A stretch of DNA of 64,000 bases, from assembly GCA_900756545.1 (NCBI GenBank), contig CAAEKO010000047.1, forward strand, positions 6,297 to 70,296, read 5' to 3'. This stretch comes from Clostridia bacterium. Its GTDB lineage: Bacteria > Bacillota > Clostridia > UBA1381. The notes beneath the pieces were generated by a model. That model had not been told where the DNA came from. It was given only the letters and a program-made list of their open reading frames with translations, and did not search any database. Positions 24,294-32,454 of the stretch are shown here, in pieces (within the stretch, counting starts at the first letter, position 1; every line of letters starts with the position of its first letter). A program made the translations under genes and the position numbers.

Positions 24294-25160
24294 TTACAGG
24301 CGTTTTAGAGCACAAAGAATGATTTTTGCGTTTTCCGGAAAAATTTTATCCAGCATCGTTTCCGGCAAAGGGTTTTTTCCGTGACCGATTTCTACTGTAA
24401 ATCCAGCCTTGCCGAATTCCCGGATAAACCAATCTTTACATCCCCCAAAAGCCGCACTTCCTGTAGGCACCGCGGCCTTGTATCCGCTGACACTGGCAAA
24501 CTCCTCCGCCAAGGCTTGGGCGCCTGCCGATTGTTTCCCGTCAAAATCATAATAGATTTCCCCGCCCTGGCTATGGAAGGCCAGAAGCATATCGAATTCG
24601 TTTTCCCGCACAAACTGGACAACCGCCTGTGTTTCCGGCTCGCTTTCCGAATATGGTCCGCTGTATTTGGACGGCGAAGGACGCATCTCCACCACCCGCC
24701 AGTCTGCGTCATAATTATGGTTAATATCCACTCCATTTGCATTCGCCTGCCACACCCGGTTGAAGCTGTGAATCCCTACCATGCTAATCAGCTTTCGGTG
24801 GTATGGATTTGTAATATCAATACCATTGACGGCAATATCCACTCCATCCGGATTCACCATAGGCACAGCATAAATTGTGGTTTCATTAAAGAGTTTTTCT
24901 ATATCATAGCCATAAAAATCTGCCCCTGTGTCCCATGCTTGCATGTATTCCCGCAGAAACCGCACTATAAATGCGGCTGTCAAATATTCAAGCCCATGAT
25001 GGGCGCCGTTTACAAATAACTTTTTCGGCCCTTTCCCAGCCTTAATACACAAAATCTTTTTTTCCATTACGCTTTCTCCAATGGAAAACAGCTCTGCGGC
25101 TGGATAGCGTTTAACAATCGCCTCTGCCTCTTTCACCATTCGTTTATAATCATATCCCAC
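24294..25160 (-). CDS. M14-family zinc carboxypeptidase, cytoplasmic
   Basis: A protein of about 288 residues. Zinc ligands: His and Glu of NGAHHGLEYLT and His of LAFHSQGGEIY; substrate-binding PMVNPDGVDIA and GVDINHNYDADW; catalytic Glu in FTVEIGHGKNP. This matches gamma-D-glutamyl-L-diamino-acid endopeptidase-like (spore-cortex or cell-wall peptide) M14 enzymes, though without their LysM domains. There is no signal peptide. I prefer GTG 25160 because AGGTGG lies 6 nt before it; an in-frame GTG at 25181 has no ribosome binding site. Possible roles are peptidoglycan-peptide recycling or sporulation. Confidence 0.85.
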   Translation of the reverse strand: MGYDYKRMVKEAEAIVKRYPAAELFSIGESVMEKKILCIKAGKGPKKLFVNGAHHGLEYLTAAFIVRFLREYMQAWDTGADFYGYDIEKLFNETTIYAVPMVNPDGVDIAVNGIDITNPYHRKLISMVGIHSFNRVWQANANGVDINHNYDADWRVVEMRPSPSKYSGPYSESEPETQAVVQFVRENEFDMLLAFHSQGGEIYYDFDGKQSAGAQALAEEFASVSGYKAAVPTGSAAFGGCKDWFIREFGKAGFTVEIGHGKNPLPETMLDKIFPENAKIILCALKRL

Positions 25161-25251
25161 GTTTATCCACCTGCTCTTCACATATTTTGGGCAATCGTGC
25201 CGCTATTATATATATGTACAAAACAGCTGGTTCATGCCGGGTATAGACAGA

Positions 25252-25280
25252 AAAATACGCGGCAGTCCGCCGCGTATTTT
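25252..25280 (-). terminator. Terminator after the YcdB/SLH gene
   Basis: AAAATACGCGGC, loop AGTCC, GCCGCGTATTTT; on the minus strand it is followed by a T-run. Confidence 0.85.
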
Positions 25281-25301
25281 CCCGTAATAATTTTAGCAGG
25301 C

Positions 25302-25324
25302 GTTTGCCGGCTTAGCCGGCAAAC
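25302..25324. other. Second intergenic hairpin
   Basis: GTTTGCCGGC and GCCGGCAAAC form a perfect 10-bp stem with loop TTA, 20 nt from the preceding terminator. No T-run on the minus strand. Confidence 0.55.
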
Positions 25325-25355
25325 TTTTATAAAGTATAAATAATTTAGGGGGAGC

Positions 25356-27473
25356 TTATTTGGTGAGGTATTGATAAAGCAGGGTAATTGCCTCCGCTCT
25401 TGTCAATTCCTTTTGGGGATACAGCCTACCGCCGTCCCCGCATACGATACCGAATCCTTTTGCGATCGCACAATATCCGAGCTTATCCGCAGATATGTCG
25501 CCCGCGTCCGGAAAATCACAGATATAGATGCCCTTCAGCTCAGCCACATCCTTGATACCCATAGCTCGGAGCAGGTATTTCAAGGCGTCTTCTTTCTTTA
25601 ATGAACCATCCGGCGCTTTATCTGCATCTGTCAGGATACCCCTGGAAATCAGTCTTTCATACATGTTTTCCGCATCGCTGTAGTAGATGCTGGATGCTTT
25701 GCACAGAAGCGCCAGATAATCCTTTTGCAGGATCTGCGTATCCGGCATGAGCTGTGCCCCCGGCAGTTTTACATCATATTCCGCCAGGGCGTTTACCATA
25801 GCCTCGGCCCAGTGTCCGCTCATATCTGAATAAGCGTCTGGATCCTTTTCACCTATTTCCTTACCGTCATAGCCGATCAGCTTTCCTGTAATGGCATTTA
25901 CCATTGTATACGTATTGCTAAGGCCATAAGCCACCTTATACACGCCGCCGGAAAGGATATACTTCGTCTCTAAGGGATTCCGGGCAAGGATAGACTGATA
26001 TGCCGTTTCTTCAGCTACCGCGCCTGCTTTGTCCGGCGCGCCAGAAACGTCTGCGTCCCATGAACTGCTATAGTTGAACAGTCTGTCGCCTGCCGCGCTC
26101 CAGCCGGCGTAAATGGAGTTGTCCGGGTAAGGAATACCATTTATCATCCGCTGATAGCTTACGCCGACCGTGCTGTTTCCCGTATATTCAATATCGCCCT
26201 CTCCCTCTGCTTTTTCAGCCTGGGCAACCTTATCTGCAAAATAAGTATGCAGAAAAGCGTCCGCCTTCGCCTGGTAAGCCGCTGTTTCCTCTGCAGTTAG
26301 TTTTTTCGGCGTACCATCGTCATTTCGCGCAATTGGAGAGATTCCGCCGTCATTATTGTATATAGAAATAATTTCGCCTGTCTTTGCGTTGAAATATGCG
26401 GAAAGATACCGGTTCACTGTATCTTTTTCCTCATTCTCAATATTATCCATTGTGATTCGATAGAAGTAATCTTCATTCACTTTGTTCAGCCAATAGCGAA
26501 GTCCTGTCATATCCTCGGGAACCTTCAGCTCCGGCATTGCTTTGAGCTTGGCTGTCAGCTCGTCGGTACTGATAAGCCCGGCAACGTTGTCCAGCTCCTG
26601 AATCTCCTCCGGGGAAAGCCCCCTGTCCGCGGCGGCGTCCTCCTGCATTGCCGCCATAGCATTCTTACCGACGCCGCCCCCGCTGTACAGCCGCTCTTTT
26701 TCGTCCTCTTTCAGGATTTCACCTGTCTTCGCATCAATAAATAAAGTTTCAGCTCCGGGCAGCGTATATTCCAGCAAAATGCTGCCTTTTCTGTCTTTAT
26801 TATAGACCTTCCGGTACGCAAGCCGTAAGGGGAATTTTTCTTGAAAAGCGTTAGATCCGTCTGGCATCAATCCCTCTTTCCCCTCAAATTCAGCATCATA
26901 ATCCCACTGTACGGAACAGCCCGCAACCTGTGCGCCAGTGTCTGAAATCCGGATCTGCACCTGCGCTGTTGAATCCGGGACACGGATGTCGTCCTTTATC
27001 CGGACAAATCCAATTCTGTATGTAGAGTTAGATAAGCTCCCGCCGCTTCCAGCGCCGTTATAAACAAGCTTATCATTTTCATTAGCAAATGCCGCCGGTA
27101 CTAACCTACGCAGATATTCCTCCGCCATTTTTACCGCTTCATCCCTGGTAAAATTGTACAGTCGGGGCGTACTGTCATCATACTTGTACCAGCTTTCGTC
27201 ATATACGCTGACGTTCTGAATATTGCCCTCTCCGTCCGCTGTCACTTCCATATTTTTTTTTCCGTCCTTAGATTCCCATTGAAAAGCGTATGATACCGCA
27301 CTGTCGTCATATGACCATGTTCGGCTGTTGAACTCAGTCATATCCGCTGGAATTTCAATCCGCTCCTTAACAGTAAGCAGCGCTTCCTGCATTTTGGACG
27401 TATCCGTTTCGGCAAATACCGACTGCCCTGCCATCATCGCAAAGGACAAGACTGCCGCAATTATTTTTTTCAT
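25356..27473 (-). CDS. Secreted YcdB/YcdC-repeat protein with C-terminal SLH domains
   Basis: A 705-residue protein with a signal peptide (MKKIIAAVLSFAMMAGQSVF, then AE). Two YcdB/YcdC-type (PepSY-like) regions follow, about residues 35-260 and 300-530, with the recurring pattern WSY..SAVSYAFQWESKDGKK, TRDEAVKMAEEYLRRLVPAA, LEYTLPGAETLFIDAKTGEI and NAKTGEIISIYNNDGGISP. The C-terminus (about 550-705) has SLH repeats (YSDMSGHWAEAMVNALAEYD, LTRAEAITLLYQYLTK). YcdB/YcdC proteins are extracellular and of unknown function. AAAGGAGTGG lies before the ATG. Monocistronic, with a terminator downstream. Confidence 0.88.
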   Translation of the reverse strand: MKKIIAAVLSFAMMAGQSVFAETDTSKMQEALLTVKERIEIPADMTEFNSRTWSYDDSAVSYAFQWESKDGKKNMEVTADGEGNIQNVSVYDESWYKYDDSTPRLYNFTRDEAVKMAEEYLRRLVPAAFANENDKLVYNGAGSGGSLSNSTYRIGFVRIKDDIRVPDSTAQVQIRISDTGAQVAGCSVQWDYDAEFEGKEGLMPDGSNAFQEKFPLRLAYRKVYNKDRKGSILLEYTLPGAETLFIDAKTGEILKEDEKERLYSGGGVGKNAMAAMQEDAAADRGLSPEEIQELDNVAGLISTDELTAKLKAMPELKVPEDMTGLRYWLNKVNEDYFYRITMDNIENEEKDTVNRYLSAYFNAKTGEIISIYNNDGGISPIARNDDGTPKKLTAEETAAYQAKADAFLHTYFADKVAQAEKAEGEGDIEYTGNSTVGVSYQRMINGIPYPDNSIYAGWSAAGDRLFNYSSSWDADVSGAPDKAGAVAEETAYQSILARNPLETKYILSGGVYKVAYGLSNTYTMVNAITGKLIGYDGKEIGEKDPDAYSDMSGHWAEAMVNALAEYDVKLPGAQLMPDTQILQKDYLALLCKASSIYYSDAENMYERLISRGILTDADKAPDGSLKKEDALKYLLRAMGIKDVAELKGIYICDFPDAGDISADKLGYCAIAKGFGIVCGDGGRLYPQKELTRAEAITLLYQYLTK

Positions 27474-27566
27474 TTAAAACCACTCCTTTGACTTTCATTT
27501 TATTAACTTATTAGACGAATATCTTTTGAAAAAGTTCCCGATTTTAAAAAAATTTATGGAAATTTC

Positions 27567-27595
27567 TTGACCCGGCTTTCAGAAGCATATATAAT
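27567..27595 (+). promoter_or_regulatory. Promoter of rmuC
   Basis: TTGACC 27567-27572, a 17-bp spacer and TATAAT 27590-27595. Confidence 0.85.
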
Positions 27596-27622
27596 TAGGT
27601 AAGGAAACGGAGGATTTTAAAT

Positions 27623-28888
27623 ATGGATACTGTCATTCTGATCCTTTTGGGGGTCTTGCTTGTGCTCACTGCAGCGGTCTTTGTCCGGCTGATGAGTGAT
27701 AAGGGAAATAATTCCGATCTGTTAAACAGTGTGCAGGGATCTGTGAAGATGCTGGGGGATATGCTGTCTGCCAATCAAAAAAATACAGACGAGCTGCAAA
27801 ACCGTAAGCTGTCGGAAATAGATAAAAACATCATGGACAGGCAAGAAGCCATGAATAAATCTGTTCTGGACGCCTTTGCACAAATGGAAAACCGGCTGAA
27901 AACCTTTGAAGCCGCCAATGAACAGAAGCTGGAAAATATGCGCAGAACCATGGAAACACGTCTGACTGCCATTCAGGGCGAAAACGAAAAGAAGTTGGAG
28001 GACATCCGCAAAACTGTGGACGAAAAGCTCCAGAAAACCATGGAGGAAAAAATGAGCCGCTCTTTCCAACAGGTCAGCGAACGGTTAGAACAGGTATATA
28101 AAGGCTTGGGCGAAATGCAGACGCTGGCAACGGGAGTCGGCGATTTGAAAAAAGTGCTTTCCAATGTGAAAACCAGGGGAATCCTGGGAGAAATTCAACT
28201 GGGCGCGATACTTAAAGAGATTTTGTCGCCGGAGCAATATGACGTCAACGTTGCTACAAAGCCCAACAGCCGGGATGTAGTGGAATTCGCCGTCAAAATG
28301 CCTGTAGGCAATGAAGGGAGTATTTATCTGCCTATTGATTCCAAATTCCCGGCAGATGTGTATACAAAATTACAGGACGCCCGGGACTCTGCCTCGCCAG
28401 AGGCGGTGCAGACTGCTGTTAAAGAACTGACAGCCCGGCTTAGGCAATGTGCGAAGGACATACACGATAAATATGTCGAACCGCCTTACACCACAGAATT
28501 TGCAATCCTGTTCCTGCCCTTTGAAGGGCTTTACGCTGAGGTTGTCAACTGCGGCCTGTTGGAAATGCTCCAGCGGGACTACCGCGTCAATATTGCCGGG
28601 CCAAGTACCATGGCGGCGCTTTTGAATAGCCTGCAAATGGGCTTTCGTACTGTGGCCATCCAAAAACGTTCCATGGAGGTATGGAATGTGCTGGGGGCTG
28701 TCAAAACTGAATTTGATAAATTTGCTTCAATTCTCGACGCTACACAACAAAGGATAACGCAGGCCAATAAGGAGCTGGATAAGCTGGTAGGCGTCCGGAC
28801 CCGGGCGATCCAGCGTAAGCTTCGGGATGTAGAAAAGCTGGATAATACGGAGAACCTGTTAGACATTTCCGGTGACAATGAAGAATAA
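27623..28888 (+). CDS. rmuC: DNA recombination protein RmuC
   Basis: A 421-residue protein with an N-terminal membrane segment (VILILLGVLLVLTAAVFVRL), a long coiled coil (about residues 35-185) and the RmuC nuclease-like domain (RGILGEIQLGAILKEILSPE, VVEFAVKMPVGNEGSIYLPI, DSKFPADVYTKL, EFAILFLPFEGLYAEVVN, LNSLQMGFRTVAIQKRSMEV). RmuC limits inversions at short repeats; its PD-(D/E)XK-like core is suggested by family knowledge. AACGGAGG precedes the ATG. Confidence 0.95.
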   Translation: MDTVILILLGVLLVLTAAVFVRLMSDKGNNSDLLNSVQGSVKMLGDMLSANQKNTDELQNRKLSEIDKNIMDRQEAMNKSVLDAFAQMENRLKTFEAANEQKLENMRRTMETRLTAIQGENEKKLEDIRKTVDEKLQKTMEEKMSRSFQQVSERLEQVYKGLGEMQTLATGVGDLKKVLSNVKTRGILGEIQLGAILKEILSPEQYDVNVATKPNSRDVVEFAVKMPVGNEGSIYLPIDSKFPADVYTKLQDARDSASPEAVQTAVKELTARLRQCAKDIHDKYVEPPYTTEFAILFLPFEGLYAEVVNCGLLEMLQRDYRVNIAGPSTMAALLNSLQMGFRTVAIQKRSMEVWNVLGAVKTEFDKFASILDATQQRITQANKELDKLVGVRTRAIQRKLRDVEKLDNTENLLDISGDNEE

Positions 28889-28900
28889 TGGAATTAGAAA

Positions 28901-28926
28901 CCGCCCTTCCCGAAGGAAGGACGGCG
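28901..28926. terminator. Probable shared terminator of rmuC and the AsnB-like gene
   Basis: CCGCCCTTCC, loop CGAA, GGAAGGACGG, one mismatch; only short T-runs on either side. Confidence 0.55.
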
Positions 28927-28932
28927 TCCTTT

Positions 28933-30609
28933 CTAAACCAGTCTTGGATTATATAAGGCCAGCCAGCTGTTGATTTGCAGAAAAGCGCTCAGCCGCTCAG
29001 CTGCCGGCAAGCTGTGCTCAGCCTGGGTACAATTCTGGATATTATCAGCCAGTTCCCGCACAGCGGTACCGTCAAAGAATGCCAGCGCCGGCGCACGGCT
29101 GTCTTCTAACACAGCCAGAACATCATTTTTCAGAATTTCCGCATAATATGCACTGTTGACGTTTAGTCTGCACAGGCTTTCATGCTCTAAAACATCCGGC
29201 TGCAAATACGGCTCTGCCACCTTATGAAAAACATCCTTTTTCATATCTTCGGGAATATGCTGAATATACTCTAAAATCCCGCGTCTGCAAAATGGTATTT
29301 GTATCTCCGCTCCGGCACACAGGCGGTCAAGCTTTGCCAGCATGGAGGTGAGCGCCGGCATAGGATAGTGTGATATCTCTGACATATCCCCGGCAATATC
29401 CAGCGTTTCCGCCACAGCAGGCAAAAGCAGCCCTGCAAGGCTAGCTTCCGGATGAACTTTGGGTTTATTCGCTGCATACGCCAAGTCAAATCCGGCGTCA
29501 CACATGATACGCATGTGCTCTTTGGCGGTTTCCCGGAAGAAATACAGCATTGCCGCATCATCAAAGGCCATGCCTGGCAAATCAAGAAGAGCCGTCGTAT
29601 CCGGCAGCAAACAGTTCAGTTCTGCCGCCGTGGCGGAACAGTAATGATGGCAGCTGTCTAACTCCTCGATCATCCGCTCAATATAAAGCCGGTCTGAACC
29701 GCTTTTCAATATGGACGGCTTGTAATATCGTCCTGAGTTTTTCAGTTCAAAGGAACAGGTAGCTAATCTGTCTCCAGTTTCCCGGTCGGCCATAGCCGCA
29801 AGCAAATTAGATCCCGGTCGGCCGGTCAATATGACAGCAGGCGCTGTGCCAGTCACACTTTGCCGAATGCTTTCCGTAAACAATTCCGTAATATGGCTTG
29901 CTGTTTCTTCAACTGACTCTATATGCTCCCGAACAGGACATTCCCAATAGGGACGAATGCGTAAGCCCGAACGGTTCAAAATCAGGCTGTGCGCGGGCAA
30001 TAGCTCCTCCACACCAGTAAAAATTCCGCCCTGCGGCAAGCGTGCGCCTGCGGATAATATGGCTCGCAGGCCATCGGCGTCAATCTGCGGTTTAACAGAC
30101 GGATGCCTGAACAAAGCTCTGATTGCAGAGCTGAATAAAAAATTTCCGTCCTGATACAGATAATAAAAGGGCTTTGCACCCACTCTATCCCGGCAGGCAA
30201 ATATCTGCTGGCGCATAGAATCCCAGACACAGAAAGCATATACACCATCCAGCAGCTTGGCGCAATCCGCTCCATAATGTATGTAAGCGTATAACAGAAG
30301 CTCAGCATCGTCGCCGGTTTCAAACCGGTATCCAAATTTCTGAAGCTCTCTGTATATTCCATCAGTCCCATACAAGCTGCCATCCAAAACCAGTACAAAC
30401 TCATATCCGCCCACGATTCTGGTCAACGGCTGTTTTTGCCCGTCGCCAGAATAGCGGCAAGCCAGGGCCGTATGTTCTCCAACCCATTCTCCCCCCGATG
30501 CTCCGCGGGCTGATAAGCTGTCGGCCATATCCCGGACTAACAGGGTATTATAACTTTTATATGCGATAAAATTTTTCTTGAAATGGACCATTCCCGCGAT
30601 TCCACCCAT
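28933..30609 (-). CDS. Asparagine synthetase-like protein with lost catalytic motifs
   Basis: A 558-residue homologue of glutamine-dependent asparagine synthetase (AsnB), with an N-terminal Ntn amidotransferase domain (about 1-200: DGSLYGTDGIYRELQKFGYR, DGVYAFCVWD, CRDRVGAKPFYY) and a C-terminal synthetase domain. It begins MGGIAG where active enzymes have MCGIAG, so the Cys nucleophile is absent. The PP-loop SGGxDS is replaced by LTGRPGSN, and the later SGEGADE-type motif by CDAGFDLA. The fold should persist without either activity. ATG 30609 has AAGGAG 8 nt upstream; GTG 30618 is too close to it. It is divergent from an XRE regulator 95 bp away. Confidence 0.85.
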   Translation of the reverse strand: MGGIAGMVHFKKNFIAYKSYNTLLVRDMADSLSARGASGGEWVGEHTALACRYSGDGQKQPLTRIVGGYEFVLVLDGSLYGTDGIYRELQKFGYRFETGDDAELLLYAYIHYGADCAKLLDGVYAFCVWDSMRQQIFACRDRVGAKPFYYLYQDGNFLFSSAIRALFRHPSVKPQIDADGLRAILSAGARLPQGGIFTGVEELLPAHSLILNRSGLRIRPYWECPVREHIESVEETASHITELFTESIRQSVTGTAPAVILTGRPGSNLLAAMADRETGDRLATCSFELKNSGRYYKPSILKSGSDRLYIERMIEELDSCHHYCSATAAELNCLLPDTTALLDLPGMAFDDAAMLYFFRETAKEHMRIMCDAGFDLAYAANKPKVHPEASLAGLLLPAVAETLDIAGDMSEISHYPMPALTSMLAKLDRLCAGAEIQIPFCRRGILEYIQHIPEDMKKDVFHKVAEPYLQPDVLEHESLCRLNVNSAYYAEILKNDVLAVLEDSRAPALAFFDGTAVRELADNIQNCTQAEHSLPAAERLSAFLQINSWLALYNPRLV

Positions 30610-30703
30610 GATGATCACTCCTTTGAATTAAGTGGATAATACAGTATATGAACTGCCTGGGGATTTGGTGCTTTAAAAAACAATTTGAGAGGAGGTAAAG
30701 CGA

Positions 30704-31042
30704 ATGACCAACCATATGCAGGTCGCCGCAGAACGAATTACGTCACTCCGCCGCCAAAAGGGCATGACGCAACGCCAGCTTGCGGAAAAGTTAGGCGTAT
30801 CCCGCGGTTGTGTGGCAAATTGGGAAAACTGCATCCGCGAACCAGACGCATCAAATTTATGTGCATTAGCGTCTTGCTTCAGTGTTTCCATCGAATATCT
30901 GTGCGGCAGGTCAAATCAGCGCTCTGAGGTGAAAATCCCTAAAGTTTACAATATTGACTTCGACAAACTGAATCCCGAAGGGCAAAAATTGATGGCACAT
31001 TATTACGAATATCTAATAAACCAGAAAAAATACCAACGGTAA
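30704..31042 (+). CDS. XRE-family HTH transcriptional regulator
   Basis: A 112-residue protein. An N-terminal Cro/C1-type HTH (RITSLRRQKGMTQRQLAEKL, then GVSRGCVANWENCIREP, then LASCFSVSIEYLCGR) is followed by a short tail (PKVYNIDFDKLNPEGQKLMA). GAGAGGAGG precedes the ATG. It is divergent from the AsnB-like gene and could control it, since the 95-bp gap is shared. No other partner; the rpsF promoter lies just downstream, so it is a separate unit. Confidence 0.9.
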   Translation: MTNHMQVAAERITSLRRQKGMTQRQLAEKLGVSRGCVANWENCIREPDASNLCALASCFSVSIEYLCGRSNQRSEVKIPKVYNIDFDKLNPEGQKLMAHYYEYLINQKKYQR

Positions 31043-31068
31043 CCAGTAGGAATATTCTGCAAAAATAC

Positions 31069-31097
31069 TTGACAAGCTATTCCAAATCATGTATAAT
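31069..31097 (+). promoter_or_regulatory. Promoter of rpsF-ssb-rpsR
   Basis: TTGACA 31069-31074, a 17-bp spacer and TATAAT 31092-31097, a full-consensus sigma-A promoter. Confidence 0.92.
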
Positions 31098-31103
31098 AAT
31101 ATA

Positions 31104-31156
31104 GCTCATATTATGAGTAATCCTTGCCCGGGAGTTGGTTTCCGGGACATAAGTCC
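31104..31156 (+). promoter_or_regulatory. Structured leader of rpsF, possible S6:S18 binding site
   Basis: The leader has three small stems: CTCATA/TATGAG, CCCGG (31127-31131) with CCGGG (31142-31146), and GGAC/GTCC at 31145-31156, directly before the AAGGAGG. Many bacteria have an S6:S18-responsive element at this position with a conserved CCG. Assignment rests on position and the CCGGG hairpin only. Confidence 0.4.
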
Positions 31157-31172
31157 ATAAGGAGGTGCAAAA

Positions 31173-31475
31173 ATGGCTGAAAAAATCTTGAACAGCTATG
31201 AAACAATTTTTATCATTGACGCAAGTCTGGAAGAGGACGCGGTAAAAGCTTTACAGGAAAAGTTTGTTACGCTGATCTCCAAAAATGGAACAGTTGATTC
31301 TGTTGACGAGTGGGGCAAAAGACGGCTTGCTTACGAAATTAATGATAAGACAGAAGGCTTTTATGTCCTCGTTGATTTCACCGCTGACGGCGAGTTCCCG
31401 AAGGAGCTTGACAGACAATACAGAATCACAGATGGTATTTTGAGAACAATTATCATCCGCAAGGACGAGAAATAA
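31173..31475 (+). CDS. rpsF: 30S ribosomal protein S6
   Basis: A 100-residue S6 protein of the 30S platform that binds S18 and 16S rRNA. The start NSYETIFIIDASLEEDAVKA, the middle VDEWGKRRLAYEINDKTEGF and the end DRQYRITDGILRTIIIRKDE are typical. AAGGAGG precedes the ATG. It is the first gene of the conserved rpsF-ssb-rpsR operon. Confidence 0.98.
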   Translation: MAEKILNSYETIFIIDASLEEDAVKALQEKFVTLISKNGTVDSVDEWGKRRLAYEINDKTEGFYVLVDFTADGEFPKELDRQYRITDGILRTIIIRKDEK

Positions 31476-31503
31476 ATCGTTCGCAGAGAAAGTGGTGTGA
31501 GGG

Positions 31504-31980
31504 ATGAACAAAGTTATTCTAATGGGAAGGCTAACCAGGGACGCTGAAATGCGCCAGACGCCGCAGGGCACATCGGTAGCGAACTTTTCGATTGCTGTGA
31601 ACCGCAGGTTCGCAAAAGAGGGTCAGCAGCAGGCTGACTTTATTAACTGCGTGGCGTGGCGGCAACAAGCTGAGTTTATCTGCAAATATTTCCGAAAGGG
31701 CAGTATGATCGCGATTGTCGGCAGTATCCAGACCAGAAGCTGGGACGGTCAGGACGGAAAACGGCAATACGCTACGGAGGTATTGGTGGACGAAGTCTAC
31801 TTCACCGGTTCAAAGGCAGAATCGGGTACGGCAGGCGGAGGCGGCCCTTATCAGGGTGGCTATCAGCAGAGTCCCCAGATACAGCCCCAGCCGGCAGCAG
31901 ATACTGCGCCGAGTTTTGATGATTTTGATACCATGGGATTTTCCCCGATGGATGGGTCTGAGGATGACCTTCCATTTTAA
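31504..31980 (+). CDS. ssb: Single-stranded DNA-binding protein
   Basis: A 158-residue SSB. The OB fold occupies about residues 1-105 (MNKVILMGRLTRDAEMRQTP, FINCVAWRQQAEFICKYFRK, VGSIQTRSWDGQDGKRQYAT). A Gly/Gln-rich linker follows and the acidic tip ends EDDLPF, which recruits repair and replication proteins. Located between rpsF and rpsR, as is usual. Confidence 0.98.
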   Translation: MNKVILMGRLTRDAEMRQTPQGTSVANFSIAVNRRFAKEGQQQADFINCVAWRQQAEFICKYFRKGSMIAIVGSIQTRSWDGQDGKRQYATEVLVDEVYFTGSKAESGTAGGGGPYQGGYQQSPQIQPQPAADTAPSFDDFDTMGFSPMDGSEDDLPF

Positions 31981-32010
31981 GATGATAAAAATTGCAGAGG
32001 AGGTTTTTAA

Positions 32011-32256
32011 ATGGCTGAAAGAGTGGAAAGACCACAGCGTGCTCGCCGTGCAAAGAAAAAAGTTTGTGTTTTCTGCGTTGATAAGGTAGAGCATATTGAC
32101 TATAAAGATACAGCAAAGCTCAGAAGATATATTTCTGAGAGAGGAAAGATCGTTCCAAGACGAATCAGCGGTAACTGTGCGAAGCATCAGAGACAGCTGA
32201 CTGTTGCAATCAAAAGAGCAAGGCAAATTGCCCTTTTGCCCTTTGTAGCTGAATAA
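32011..32256 (+). CDS. rpsR: 30S ribosomal protein S18
   Basis: An 81-residue S18 with RRAKKKVCVFCVDKVEHIDY, LRRYISERGKIVPRRISGNC and AKHQRQLTVAIKRARQIALL. The Cys residues at CVFC and GNC are like the zinc-binding (C+) version of S18. GAGGAGG precedes the ATG. Last gene of the operon. Confidence 0.98.
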   Translation: MAERVERPQRARRAKKKVCVFCVDKVEHIDYKDTAKLRRYISERGKIVPRRISGNCAKHQRQLTVAIKRARQIALLPFVAE

Positions 32257-32267
32257 TTCCAGAGCTG

Positions 32268-32304
32268 AAACCAGCCGTGGCATTTGCTGCAGCTGGTTTT
32301 TTTG
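32268..32304 (+). terminator. Terminator of rpsF-ssb-rpsR
   Basis: AACCAGC (32269-32275) and GCTGGTT (32292-32298) with further pairing inside the loop, then a T-run. Confidence 0.85.
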
Positions 32305-32454
32305 TTTCTCAGTTCATACTGGAAAAAAGAAAAAATTTATGGTATAATATCAGCAAAGCTGATGTTATACACATGAACGATTATGCCATTGCGCAGTTTC
32401 ATAACCATGGTTTAACACATGAACAATATTAACTTATTAAAAAGGCATGATTTT

